Shown here: one piece after another, positions 33,650 to 42,050 of the stretch
Numbering within the stretch: the first letter of the stretch is position 1
How the letters are laid out: each line of letters opens with the position of its first letter
DNA from: Bacillota bacterium
GTDB lineage: Bacteria; Bacillota; Clostridia; Christensenellales; UBA1242
Reading direction: 5' to 3'
DNA length: 64,000 nt
Assembly (NCBI GenBank): GCA_009784555.1
Contig: WRBO01000003.1
Location: 22,060-86,059, forward strand
Program-made: the position numbers and the translations under genes
Notes under the pieces: model-generated
What the model was told of the DNA's origin: nothing
Database searches by the model: none
Seen by the model: only the letters and a program-made list of their open reading frames with translations

Positions 33650-35269
33650 ATGTTGCAGAGTTTGCGAATCCAAAACGTCGCACTTGTCGAATCGGCCGAA
33701 ATTGAATTTGGCCCCCAATTTAATGTCCTGACTGGGGAAACGGGGGCGGGAAAGAGTATAATTCTGGGCAGCCTGAACTTTATCCTCGGCGAAAAGCTGG
33801 GTAAAAGCATGGTGCGCAGCGGGGCGGCATCGGCTCGTGTTGATGCGGTCTTTTCTGCCGATGACGCTTTACTGGTGGAAATTTCCACTGCCTGTGGCAT
33901 TGATTCGGATGACGGGGTGGTTATTTTATCGCGAACTATGAAATCGGATGGAAAGGGCGAGTGCCGCATAAACGGCTCGGTCGTTACGGCGGCAATGTTG
34001 CGGGAAATTGCGGGTATGCTCGTTCACATTCACGGTCAACACGATACCGAGGTTCTTCTCAAGCCCCGAAACCACATTGATATCTTGGACGATTTCGGCG
34101 CAAAGGAAATTCGACCCTTGCTCACGGCCTATAAACATGAATATGACGAATGGCGCGCACTGGAAAAACGGCTTAAATCCTTGGGCGGGGACGAATCGGA
34201 ACGTGCGCGGTTGGTCGACTTGTACCAATTCCAAATTCGGGAAATTGAACTGGCTGACTTACAAATGGGGGAGGACGAAGCCCTCGCCGAAAAAAAGGTC
34301 ACAATGCAAAATTTTGAAAAAATTTCGACCAACTTGGCCCAAGGTGTCGCGTATCTGGCGGGTGACGACGGCGGGGCGGTGTCCCTATTCAAACGGGCCC
34401 TGTCCGCACTTGGCTCTGTCTCTGGCTTTGACGAACGCCTTGGTAAAATCTACGACAGGGCGGTGGAAGCAGGCTACGCACTCGGCGAGGTCGAAGACGA
34501 ACTTCAAGGCTACTTGGATGATATGGAATTTGACGAGGAGGAATTTGCACGTGTCGATAAACGCCTGGACGAGATAAAAGCCTTGCGCAGGAAGTACGGC
34601 GGCAGCGTCGACGAAGTACTGCGATTCCTGGCCGATGCACGCACAAAACTGGACGCATTGTTAAACAGCGAAAGAGACATCACAGAGGTGCAAAACGCAA
34701 TACAGGCCAAATTACGGCGTCTAGAGGCATGTGCTGCGGAACTTTCGGCCGCGCGCTGTGCCCAATCTGACAAAATGCGGGCAAAAATTGTTGCTGAACT
34801 CGCCGACTTGGGCATGCCATCCTGTACGTTTGCGGTCGATTTTCGGGATGTGTCTCCACGCGCTGACGGAACGGACGATATGGAATTTATGTTTAGTGCT
34901 AACGCGGGCGAACCATTGCGACCCCTGGCAACAATCATCAGCGGCGGGGAAATGAGTCGCTTCATGCTGGCCCTGAAATCCATCACCTACGGTGTGGGCG
35001 AGGGCGGCGTGCACAAGGTCGGTACGGTCGTATTCGATGAAATTGATACTGGCATAGGGGGAATGATGGGGCACAAACTGGCCGAGAAAATGTCAACGCT
35101 CTCCCAAAACTGCCAAATCATATGTGTAACGCACTTGGCACAAATTGCCGCGGTTGCGAATAATCACTTCTTAATACAAAAGTGTGAACAGGGCGGGCGT
35201 ACCGCAACGAATGTATTTCCGCTGGATTCCGACGGACGGGCGGCCGAAATCGCACGTATGCGGGGCTAG
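33650..35269 (+). CDS. recN: DNA repair protein RecN
   Basis: SMC-like ATPase that acts early in double-strand-break repair. The 539-residue protein starts MLQSLRIQNVALVESAEI. It has Walker A VLTGETGAGKS (residues 27-37), a long coiled coil, the signature ISGGEMSRFMLALK and Walker B VVFDEIDTGIGG, and the end CVTHLAQIAAVANNHFLI. The family start at 33650 is preferred to 33620, which lies upstream of the -10. It follows the HAD gene and precedes an ABC exporter operon. Confidence 0.96.
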   Translation: MLQSLRIQNVALVESAEIEFGPQFNVLTGETGAGKSIILGSLNFILGEKLGKSMVRSGAASARVDAVFSADDALLVEISTACGIDSDDGVVILSRTMKSDGKGECRINGSVVTAAMLREIAGMLVHIHGQHDTEVLLKPRNHIDILDDFGAKEIRPLLTAYKHEYDEWRALEKRLKSLGGDESERARLVDLYQFQIREIELADLQMGEDEALAEKKVTMQNFEKISTNLAQGVAYLAGDDGGAVSLFKRALSALGSVSGFDERLGKIYDRAVEAGYALGEVEDELQGYLDDMEFDEEEFARVDKRLDEIKALRRKYGGSVDEVLRFLADARTKLDALLNSERDITEVQNAIQAKLRRLEACAAELSAARCAQSDKMRAKIVAELADLGMPSCTFAVDFRDVSPRADGTDDMEFMFSANAGEPLRPLATIISGGEMSRFMLALKSITYGVGEGGVHKVGTVVFDEIDTGIGGMMGHKLAEKMSTLSQNCQIICVTHLAQIAAVANNHFLIQKCEQGGRTATNVFPLDSDGRAAEIARMRG

Positions 35270-35306
35270 TATGTCATGCATACCATGGGGACATGCACCA
35301 AATCTA

Positions 35307-35336
35307 TTGACGAATGTGTGGCAAATTGTATATATT
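35307..35336 (+). promoter_or_regulatory. Promoter of the ABC exporter operon
   Basis: TTGACG at 35307-35312, 18-base spacer, TATATT at 35331-35336. The leader carries CGGAGGA before the ATG at 35378. A hairpin (ATGTC/GACAT) lies between the recN stop and the -35. Confidence 0.65.
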
Positions 35337-35377
35337 ATGTAGCGTTCTTATAGGTTGAAATCGGAGGATAGATAGTA

Positions 35378-37216
35378 ATGTTAAAGTTGTTCTTGCTGTT
35401 CTCGGCACGCGACTGGGTGCTTTTTTTTATCGCCTTGGTCTTTATTGTTGCTGGGGTATGGATGGCCTTGGCTGTGCCGGAATACCTTATGGAAATCACC
35501 GACTTGGTGACCAACCCACACAGGGACGGTACAATAGGCGATGTCTGGGTCCAGGGCGGCTATATGTTCGCTTTCGCTATTGGGGGGATGATTACATCTA
35601 TCATTGTGGCATGGATTGGGGCGACAATCTCGGCAAACCATGCGGCGCGTATACGTCATACGATATTTAATCGTGTGGGGGATTTCTCTACCGCCGAAAT
35701 GAAACGGTTTTCGGTACCCAGTTTAATTACCCGCAGCACCAATGACGTGGTCCAGGTTCGTATGTTCACCGCCATGGCAATCCAAGTTCTGATACAGGCC
35801 CCAATCCTCGCAATATGGGCAACCATGCGAATTTTGGATACATCGTGGGAACTATCGGTTGTAACATTTATCGCGGTCGGTGCACTTTTGGTTATCCTGA
35901 CCGTCTTGATATTCCTTGTTATGCCGCGGTTCAACCGTATCCAAAAACTGACCGACCAATTAAACCTGGTCACGCGCGAAAATATCAGCGGCCTGCGTGT
36001 CGTCCGTGCCTATAACGCCGAGGAATTTGAACAAAAGAAATTCAGCGACGCTAACACAACCCTCATGCGAAACAACTTATTCGTGAACAGGGCAATGGCC
36101 GTGTTCTGGCCCTTCCTTACATTACTTATGTCCGCGATGAGCGCGGCAATCTACTGGGTAGGCAGCTGGGTCATAACCACGGGCCGTACGGACGACCCAA
36201 TCGGGTTCTTTGGTCATATGATGGTCTTCGGCCAATACAGCATGATGATACTCTTCAGCTTCATTATGCTAATCATGGTCTTTGTAATGTTCCCGCGCAC
36301 GCTCGTCTCCGCACGCCGTATTATGGAGGTCATCAGCACCGAATCAACCGTCATGGGCGGGGAAACGGTTATCGAACCCGCAAACCTGGCTGGCGGTATT
36401 GTTATGCGTGACGTAAACTTCCGTTATCCGGGGGCCGAGGGCAATGTTCTGTCCGACATATCATTGGAAATCAAACCTGGCGAAACTGTGGCCTTTATCG
36501 GCGGTACGGGTTGCGGGAAAAGCACCCTCGTCGGCCTCGTCCCGCGAATATATGACGCAACGGACGGCTCGGTTCAAATCGGCGGAACATGCATTGGCGA
36601 TATGACCCTGGAACAATTGAACAGCATCGTCGGTTATGTCCCTCAACGTGCGGTCATATTCAAAGGAACAATCAAATCCAACGTCGCGTTCGGCGAGGGA
36701 CTTAACGGTGCGCCAACCGACGACGATGTTGTGGTGGCCCTGAAAACCGCCCAGGCATGGGAATTCGTTTCCGAATTGGAACGGGGTATTGAATCGGATG
36801 TCGCACAAAAAGGCAGTAATTTAAGTGGAGGTCAAAAACAAAGACTCTCTATCGCCCGTGTAATCGCACGCCGTCCAAAGATATTTATCTTTGATGATAC
36901 GTTCAGTGCCCTTGACTATAAAACGGATAGAGAGTTACGCAGGGCGTTAAAAGAGGAAACCTCGGGCGCAACCGTCTTGATTGTGGCGCAACGAATTGGC
37001 ACAATCAAAAACGCGGACAGGATATACGTAATGGACAAAGGTCGTATCGTCGGCTCGGGAACGCATGACGAATTAATGAAATCAAACGAGGTCTATCAAC
37101 AAATCGCCCAAAGCCAATTAAGTAAAGAAGAGCTAGAAGGTGGAGAGGCAAGGCCTCTGCCCGCAAAAAAGCCAAAACTGCCAGCGGAGGCACTCCGCAA
37201 AGGGGGTAAGAAATAA
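35378..37216 (+). CDS. Heterodimeric ABC exporter, subunit with degenerate Walker B
   Basis: A 612-residue fused transporter: six membrane helices (about residues 5-320), then an ATPase domain with Walker A IGGTGCGKSTL (about 374-384) and intact signature LSGGQKQRLS. Its Walker B IFIFDDTFSALD has Asp where the catalytic Glu is expected. This is the BmrC/LmrC-like half of a heterodimeric multidrug-type exporter. It ends in a Lys/Pro-rich tail (PLPAKKPKLPAEALRKGGKK). It overlaps the partner gene by one base (TAATG). The exported substrate is unknown. Confidence 0.93.
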   Translation: MLKLFLLFSARDWVLFFIALVFIVAGVWMALAVPEYLMEITDLVTNPHRDGTIGDVWVQGGYMFAFAIGGMITSIIVAWIGATISANHAARIRHTIFNRVGDFSTAEMKRFSVPSLITRSTNDVVQVRMFTAMAIQVLIQAPILAIWATMRILDTSWELSVVTFIAVGALLVILTVLIFLVMPRFNRIQKLTDQLNLVTRENISGLRVVRAYNAEEFEQKKFSDANTTLMRNNLFVNRAMAVFWPFLTLLMSAMSAAIYWVGSWVITTGRTDDPIGFFGHMMVFGQYSMMILFSFIMLIMVFVMFPRTLVSARRIMEVISTESTVMGGETVIEPANLAGGIVMRDVNFRYPGAEGNVLSDISLEIKPGETVAFIGGTGCGKSTLVGLVPRIYDATDGSVQIGGTCIGDMTLEQLNSIVGYVPQRAVIFKGTIKSNVAFGEGLNGAPTDDDVVVALKTAQAWEFVSELERGIESDVAQKGSNLSGGQKQRLSIARVIARRPKIFIFDDTFSALDYKTDRELRRALKEETSGATVLIVAQRIGTIKNADRIYVMDKGRIVGSGTHDELMKSNEVYQQIAQSQLSKEELEGGEARPLPAKKPKLPAEALRKGGKK

Positions 37217-39030
37217 TGGAAGAAGTAAAACAAGAAACAACCCCAGAAGTGGAAAAGAAAGATGAAGCAACGCCAGAAGCCCAAGAGGGCAAGGCAAAGA
37301 ACTTTCGGGCGGCATGGGGGCGTCTGTTGCGTTTTTGTAAACCTTGGACGGTTCCAATCATCATCGCCGTGGTTTTGGCCGCGGGCGGTGTTGTGATACG
37401 TCTGGTCGGTGTTGACCAGGTCGGCTCGATGGTTGAATACATCATTGCGGGCGACCATGATTCGGTGGTGCGGATTGGAACATTGCTGGCAATCCTTTTT
37501 GGTATTATGTTCGTCATGATGTATGCGGGGGATTTCACGACCGTGTCGGTGGTGCAAAAGGTCGCGTATGCATTACGTAAGCGCATCAGCGGCAAGATAA
37601 ACAAAATCCCGTTATCGTATTATGACAAATCATCTACGGGTGATGTGTTGTCGCGTGTTACGAATGACGTGACGACCCTGGAAACATCATTGAATTTCAG
37701 CATCAGCACCCTGGTCGCCAGTGGCACCATGATTATCGGTGCGGCGGCGTTCATGTTTTGGACGAACTGGATTTTGGCATTGGTGGCAATAGGCAGCAGC
37801 TTCATCGGCTTTATCATCATGGGTATGGTAATGGCACGAAGTCAAAAGCACTTTACGGCCCAACAAAAGCGCATAGGCGACCTGAACGGTCATATCGAGG
37901 AATATTACACAGGGCACCAGGTAATGAAGACGTCCAACGCGCGCGGCGTGGTGGGTCGGGAATTTGACGAACTGAACGACAAATTAAAGAGCAGTGACAA
38001 GAACGCGCAATATTACGGCGGATTGGTCATGCCGATTATGGGCGCGATAGGTGACCTTGGGTTTATCGCCGTGTGTGTGGTCGGCGGGGTGTTGGCGTTC
38101 AACGGAACAATCGGTTTTGGTGTGGTCGCGGCGTTCATGTTATATGTAAACATGTTTACATATCCATTGGCGGAAATTGCCCAGGCCGCGCAACACATGC
38201 AAATGGCGGCGGCCAGTTCCGAACGCGTGTTTGAATTTTTGGACGAAGAGGAATTGACGGACGAATCGGAATTAACGGGCAAGGTCGATGACATTCGCGG
38301 CCGCGTGGAATTTATCGATGTCAAGTTTGGATACAAAAAGGACGAGCCAATCATAAAGGGTTTCAACATCGACATACCCGCGGGTTCGCGTGTTGCGATT
38401 GTTGGGCCGACGGGTGCGGGCAAGACGACGATGGTCAACCTGTTGATGAAATTTTACGAGGCCGACAGCGGTCAAATAAAGGTCGACGGCGTGTGCCTGT
38501 CGGACATGCGGCGTGCGGATGTGTCGGCCTTGTTTGGAATGGTGTTACAGGACACGTGGCTGTTCGAGGGAACCATTCGCCAAAACTTGCTTTATAATAT
38601 GAACTTGCCCGAGGGGCAAGAGCAGGAGATTATCGACCGTGCCTGTGCCGCGGCGGGGGTTGACCATTTCATCCGAACATTGCCGGATGGTTATGAGACC
38701 ATGTTGGGTGAAAAGGAATCGGTAAGTGATGGGGAGAAGCAATTGCTGACGATTGCGCGTGCGTTTATAAAGGACGCGCCGTTGTTGATACTGGACGAGG
38801 CTACGTCTTCTGTTGACACACGGACAGAGGTTTTAATTCAAGAGGCCATGGACAGGTTGTCAAAGGGGCACACGTCGTTCATCATTGCACACCGATTGTC
38901 CACCATTAAAAATGCGGACATTATTTTGGTAATGCAAAGCGGCGATATTGTTGAACGCGGTACGCATGACCAGTTACTGGCCAAAAACGGCGTATATGCC
39001 GAATTGTACAACTCACAGTTCGCGGCATAA
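37216..39030 (+). CDS. Heterodimeric ABC exporter, subunit with catalytic Glu
   Basis: A 604-residue partner of the preceding gene. A charged N-terminal tail (EEVKQETTPEVEKKDEATPE) precedes six membrane helices (about 45-320). The ATPase has Walker A VGPTGAGKTTM (about 394-404), a degenerate signature VSDGEKQLLTIARA and a complete Walker B LLILDEATSSVD. The asymmetry is complementary: one normal ATP site would form from this Walker A/B and the partner's LSGGQ. That is the known layout of BmrCD/TmrAB-type exporters. Confidence 0.93.
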   Translation: MEEVKQETTPEVEKKDEATPEAQEGKAKNFRAAWGRLLRFCKPWTVPIIIAVVLAAGGVVIRLVGVDQVGSMVEYIIAGDHDSVVRIGTLLAILFGIMFVMMYAGDFTTVSVVQKVAYALRKRISGKINKIPLSYYDKSSTGDVLSRVTNDVTTLETSLNFSISTLVASGTMIIGAAAFMFWTNWILALVAIGSSFIGFIIMGMVMARSQKHFTAQQKRIGDLNGHIEEYYTGHQVMKTSNARGVVGREFDELNDKLKSSDKNAQYYGGLVMPIMGAIGDLGFIAVCVVGGVLAFNGTIGFGVVAAFMLYVNMFTYPLAEIAQAAQHMQMAAASSERVFEFLDEEELTDESELTGKVDDIRGRVEFIDVKFGYKKDEPIIKGFNIDIPAGSRVAIVGPTGAGKTTMVNLLMKFYEADSGQIKVDGVCLSDMRRADVSALFGMVLQDTWLFEGTIRQNLLYNMNLPEGQEQEIIDRACAAAGVDHFIRTLPDGYETMLGEKESVSDGEKQLLTIARAFIKDAPLLILDEATSSVDTRTEVLIQEAMDRLSKGHTSFIIAHRLSTIKNADIILVMQSGDIVERGTHDQLLAKNGVYAELYNSQFAA

Positions 39031-39033
39031 TTT

Positions 39034-39443
39034 TGTCAGCAAGCATCTTGACTATGCAAATTTCCATGTTACTGTAGGGTGCAAAGGCATCGGCTGCCTA
39101 GGCAAGGTCTTTCTTTCGTCTGCGGATAAATCAGATGTGTTATATCCGCCAGATATGGGGGAGTCCTCGACGTACAGAAAGACTTGCCTGGCGCGCCTCG
39201 CCCTCGTCCATGTTTTTGGATGACTGAAAATTGAAAACTAAATATTTAACACCGTTTAACATGCTTACCTCCAACTGGAGGACGGTTACGCTCGTAATTT
39301 CACCAAACCACGGACCACGTGTTATAAATGTGAACATAGTTCACGGATTAATGGAAAACCCCCCCCAACGGAAAATATAAAATGGAAAACCCCCCCCAAG
39401 CTTCGCTTCGGGCCAAACGCTGCTCTCGCGGCCTCGGCCCGAA
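39034..39443 (+). ncRNA. Structured RNA locus, copy 3 of 3 (double C-tract family)
   Basis: The promoter has the family layout: TGTCA at 39034, TTGACT at 39048-39053, 16-base spacer, TACTGT at 39070-39075. The predicted RNA from about 39082 has the stem GGCAAGGTCTTTC against GAAAGACTTGCC, enclosing GCGGATA/TATCCGC and the motif AGTCCTCGA shared with copy 1. Then comes an extra 150-base segment not present in the other copies, C8 at 39359-39366, C8 at 39390-39397, and a terminal hairpin TTCGGGCC/GGCCCGAA ending CGAAC at about 39443. The downstream membrane protein gene starts 100 bases later with its own promoter-like hexamers. Confidence 0.65.
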
Positions 39444-39545
39444 CTATTACGAAGAAATTATCCCAAGGGCGACGTACACAACTTGTTGAAGTATTTGTGC
39501 AAATGTGCTATACTTTCTTCGTTTGAATATAATTGATATACAGGG

Positions 39546-40502
39546 ATGGGTACAGCCATGAGTGAAGAAGTAAAAGACATCGTAACACCGCAAACGGACG
39601 ACCAAAAGAAAGAGTCGATGATTTTGCGGTTGAAGGAAAAAATCCGATTGGCTCGCCGTGAACAGATAAAGAAGTTGATTTTGGTTGCGTTTATGTTGGC
39701 GGGATTTACCGTTGGGATGGTGTTTGTTTTCCGCGCGTTTGGGATTAACATATTTGATGCCGAGAGCAGCGCACCAGGCAGTGGGGACAGCCGTTTCGCA
39801 ACCCTGGCCATCCTGTTCATCGTTTTGTATTTTATCCAGGCCATGACGTTGAATTTAATCCCAGGGACAACAACGGTATTCGTCAGCGGTATTGCGTTCA
39901 CGATGCTGGGCGGCCAGGATAACATATTCGCAATATACGGGGTGGTGGTTGCCGCCGTTCTGTTGGCATCTATTGGTTTGTATTTTTTGGGCAGATATGG
40001 CGGGCGAAAGTTGCTGTATTGGTTGTTCAGCAAGGATACATTGGATAAGCGGTTAGATTGGTTTGCGCGTAATGGTTCGCGCGGTGTGCCGTGGCTGTTC
40101 CTTATCCCTATGTTCCCGACCGATCTGATGTGTGTGACATGTGGTGCCGCAAAGATGAAGTTTTGGCAATATGTATTAATCGTCTTTGTGTTCCGTCCGG
40201 TTGAAATTGCGTTGCTGTTGCTTTATCCGATTATCCTGGGTTCCGACGTGTTCCAACAAATGGATACCGTTACGCAAATCTTGGTCGTGAATGTGTTGCT
40301 TATAAACATCGTCCTGTTGATGGTTTACCACCGCACGATATTGAATATCTTTAACAAAACATTCAACATTAAAAAACGTGAAGAACAGATGTTACATGCA
40401 ATGATGGCCGCGGAACAAATGCGCGAAATGGAACAAGAGAGGGCAGAGCAACTTCGGAGGGAGGCAGATGAAACAAACAAAGAAACAAGCGGTGTTAAGT
40501 AA
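39546..40502 (+). CDS. VTT-domain (SNARE-associated/TVP38-like) membrane protein
   Basis: A 318-residue integral membrane protein. A charged N-terminus of 40 residues precedes a membrane helix. The VTT/DedA-related core follows, with NLIPGTTTVFVSGIAF, the re-entrant IGLYFLGRYGGRKL, and NGSRGVPWLFLIPMFPTDLMCVTCGAAKMKFWQYV. Relatives include lipid scramblases and undecaprenyl-phosphate flippases; the exact substrate is inference. The start may be 39546 or 39558 (MSEEVKD); TATAAT at 39528 would give a leader of only a few bases. It overlaps mgtE by 35 bases. Confidence 0.85.
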   Translation: MGTAMSEEVKDIVTPQTDDQKKESMILRLKEKIRLARREQIKKLILVAFMLAGFTVGMVFVFRAFGINIFDAESSAPGSGDSRFATLAILFIVLYFIQAMTLNLIPGTTTVFVSGIAFTMLGGQDNIFAIYGVVVAAVLLASIGLYFLGRYGGRKLLYWLFSKDTLDKRLDWFARNGSRGVPWLFLIPMFPTDLMCVTCGAAKMKFWQYVLIVFVFRPVEIALLLLYPIILGSDVFQQMDTVTQILVVNVLLINIVLLMVYHRTILNIFNKTFNIKKREEQMLHAMMAAEQMREMEQERAEQLRREADETNKETSGVK

Positions 40503-41865
40503 TTTCCAAGAGCAAATATTGGCCCTGATAGAAGACAAGGACGTGCGGACGTTGAAATCCCTGTTGGCCGAGGCCGAGGAGATGGAGGTCCTGTACGTAA
40601 TCCAGAGCGAGTTTACGCGAAAGGAAAAGGCGTTGATTTTCCGACTCCTGACCAAGGACAATGCCCGCCGCGTGTTTGAACAATTGGATACGGGGTTACA
40701 GCGCGAGTTGCTAGAGTCCTTTACCGATAAATATGCGGCCGAGGTGATAGAGGAGTTGGACCCGGATGACAGGGTAAATTTGTTAGAAGAATTGCCGGCC
40801 AGTTTCGCAAAGAAGTTAATGGGTATGTTATCACCGGAAGAGCGGCGGGTGACGAATTTGTTGCTGGGCTATGCCGAGGATACCGCGGGACGTATCATGA
40901 CACCGAAATTTATTACCTTGCGCCGCGACATGGATGTTGACACCGCATTGGCAAAAATACGCCGCCAAGCCCAGGACAAGGAAACCATATACGCCCTGTA
41001 CGTGACCGACGAACACAAACGATTGCAAGGGGTTTTGACCCTGAAAGAGCTTCTGATAGCTCCACAGGGCGTCAAAATCGGTGACATCATGTGTGAGGCG
41101 GTTATAAAGGTCGAAACAGACAGCAACAGGAGAGAGGTCGCAAAGGCGTTAAAGGACTTTGATTTGTTGGCAATTCCCGTTGTCGACCGCGAGGGTTTAA
41201 TTGTCGGTATCGTTACTATTGACGACGCGGTAGATATATTGGAGGAAGAGGCCACCGACCACATTTACGACAAGGCGGGTTTGGCAAATTTCACGGGAAG
41301 CGAAACCAGTCGTAGTGAGGTGTTGGTCAATGGTTCGTTATGGGCCATTTGGAAGGTGCGGATGCCTTTCCTTATAATAACCCTTGTTGCGGGGTTGGCC
41401 AGTGGTCTTATCATCGATGGGTTCGAGGAAACGTTGCAGGCCATTGCCGTCGTTGCCGTGTTCATTCCAATCATCATGGACATGGGCGGAAACGTCGGTA
41501 CACAATCGACCACCGTGTTTGTGCGAGGGATGGTGTTGGGGCAAATCCAGGCGAAAAAGTTTTGGAAACATCTGGGTAAAGAATTTACGGTCGGTTTAAG
41601 TATAGGTGTAATAGTCGGTACGGTTACGGGTGTGATTGCATGGGTGTGGCAGGGGATGCCGATGTTAGGCCTGGCGGTCGGATTGGCATTGGTGACAACA
41701 TCGACATTGGCGTCTATGCTTGGATTCATCGTGCCGTTCGTCCTTATGAAATTAAAGTTCGATTCGGCGGCGGGCAGCAGTCCCCTCATAACGTCCATCA
41801 AAGATATGGTCGGGTTGACCGTGTACTTTGTCCTGGTAACAACCTTGATGTCCAATATGATGTAA
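40468..41865 (+). CDS. mgtE: Magnesium transporter MgtE
   Basis: Mg2+-gated magnesium channel. The 465-residue protein has the N-terminal MgtE helical domain (about 1-135, LDPDDRVNLLEELPASFAKKLM). Two CBS domains follow (about 140-262, GRIMTPKFITLRRDMDVDTAL and VVDREGLIVGIVTIDDAVDILEEEATDHI), then five membrane helices including the pore segment GGNVGTQSTTVFVRGM. Length and order match the family. GGAGG lies ahead of the ATG inside the upstream gene. No Mg2+ riboswitch was seen. Confidence 0.95.
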   Translation: MKQTKKQAVLSNFQEQILALIEDKDVRTLKSLLAEAEEMEVLYVIQSEFTRKEKALIFRLLTKDNARRVFEQLDTGLQRELLESFTDKYAAEVIEELDPDDRVNLLEELPASFAKKLMGMLSPEERRVTNLLLGYAEDTAGRIMTPKFITLRRDMDVDTALAKIRRQAQDKETIYALYVTDEHKRLQGVLTLKELLIAPQGVKIGDIMCEAVIKVETDSNRREVAKALKDFDLLAIPVVDREGLIVGIVTIDDAVDILEEEATDHIYDKAGLANFTGSETSRSEVLVNGSLWAIWKVRMPFLIITLVAGLASGLIIDGFEETLQAIAVVAVFIPIIMDMGGNVGTQSTTVFVRGMVLGQIQAKKFWKHLGKEFTVGLSIGVIVGTVTGVIAWVWQGMPMLGLAVGLALVTTSTLASMLGFIVPFVLMKLKFDSAAGSSPLITSIKDMVGLTVYFVLVTTLMSNMM

Positions 41866-41921
41866 ATAGGTTTTTATGGCTTGTCGGCTATGCCGACGTG
41901 AATGGTTTAACATTAATGCCC

Positions 41922-41950
41922 AAAAAAGGCGAGCATGGTTCGCCTTTTTT
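41922..41950 (+). terminator. Intrinsic terminator after mgtE
   Basis: AAAAAAGGCGA pairs exactly with TCGCCTTTTTT. A second hairpin, GTCGGC-TAT-GCCGAC, lies 25 bases upstream at 41883-41897. Confidence 0.88.
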
Positions 41951-41985
41951 ATACTTATAATAGAGTCCTCGTCTACAGATACTAA

Positions 41986-42014
41986 TTGACAGAGACATGC
42001 CCCTTTGGTATTAT
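41986..42014 (+). promoter_or_regulatory. Near-consensus promoter of the 1671-residue envelope protein
   Basis: TTGACA at 41986-41991, 17-base spacer, TGG then TATTAT at 42009-42014. The leader of about 30 bases has AAGGAG before the ATG. This is the closest to sigma-A consensus seen in the window, so strong expression is expected. Confidence 0.75.
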
Positions 42015-42050
42015 GGGGGATAAGTCTGTCTTTAAGGAGTTTTACCGCTA

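Noticed and set aside
33582..33650. LexA (SOS) box before recN, and likewise before uvrA and the uvrB operon
   Set aside because: No GAAC-N4-GTTC site could be found by eye in these gaps.
33620..33650. Upstream start codons for recN (33620) and uvrA (49911)
   Set aside because: Both lie upstream of the likely -10 hexamer and add residues outside the family N-terminus.
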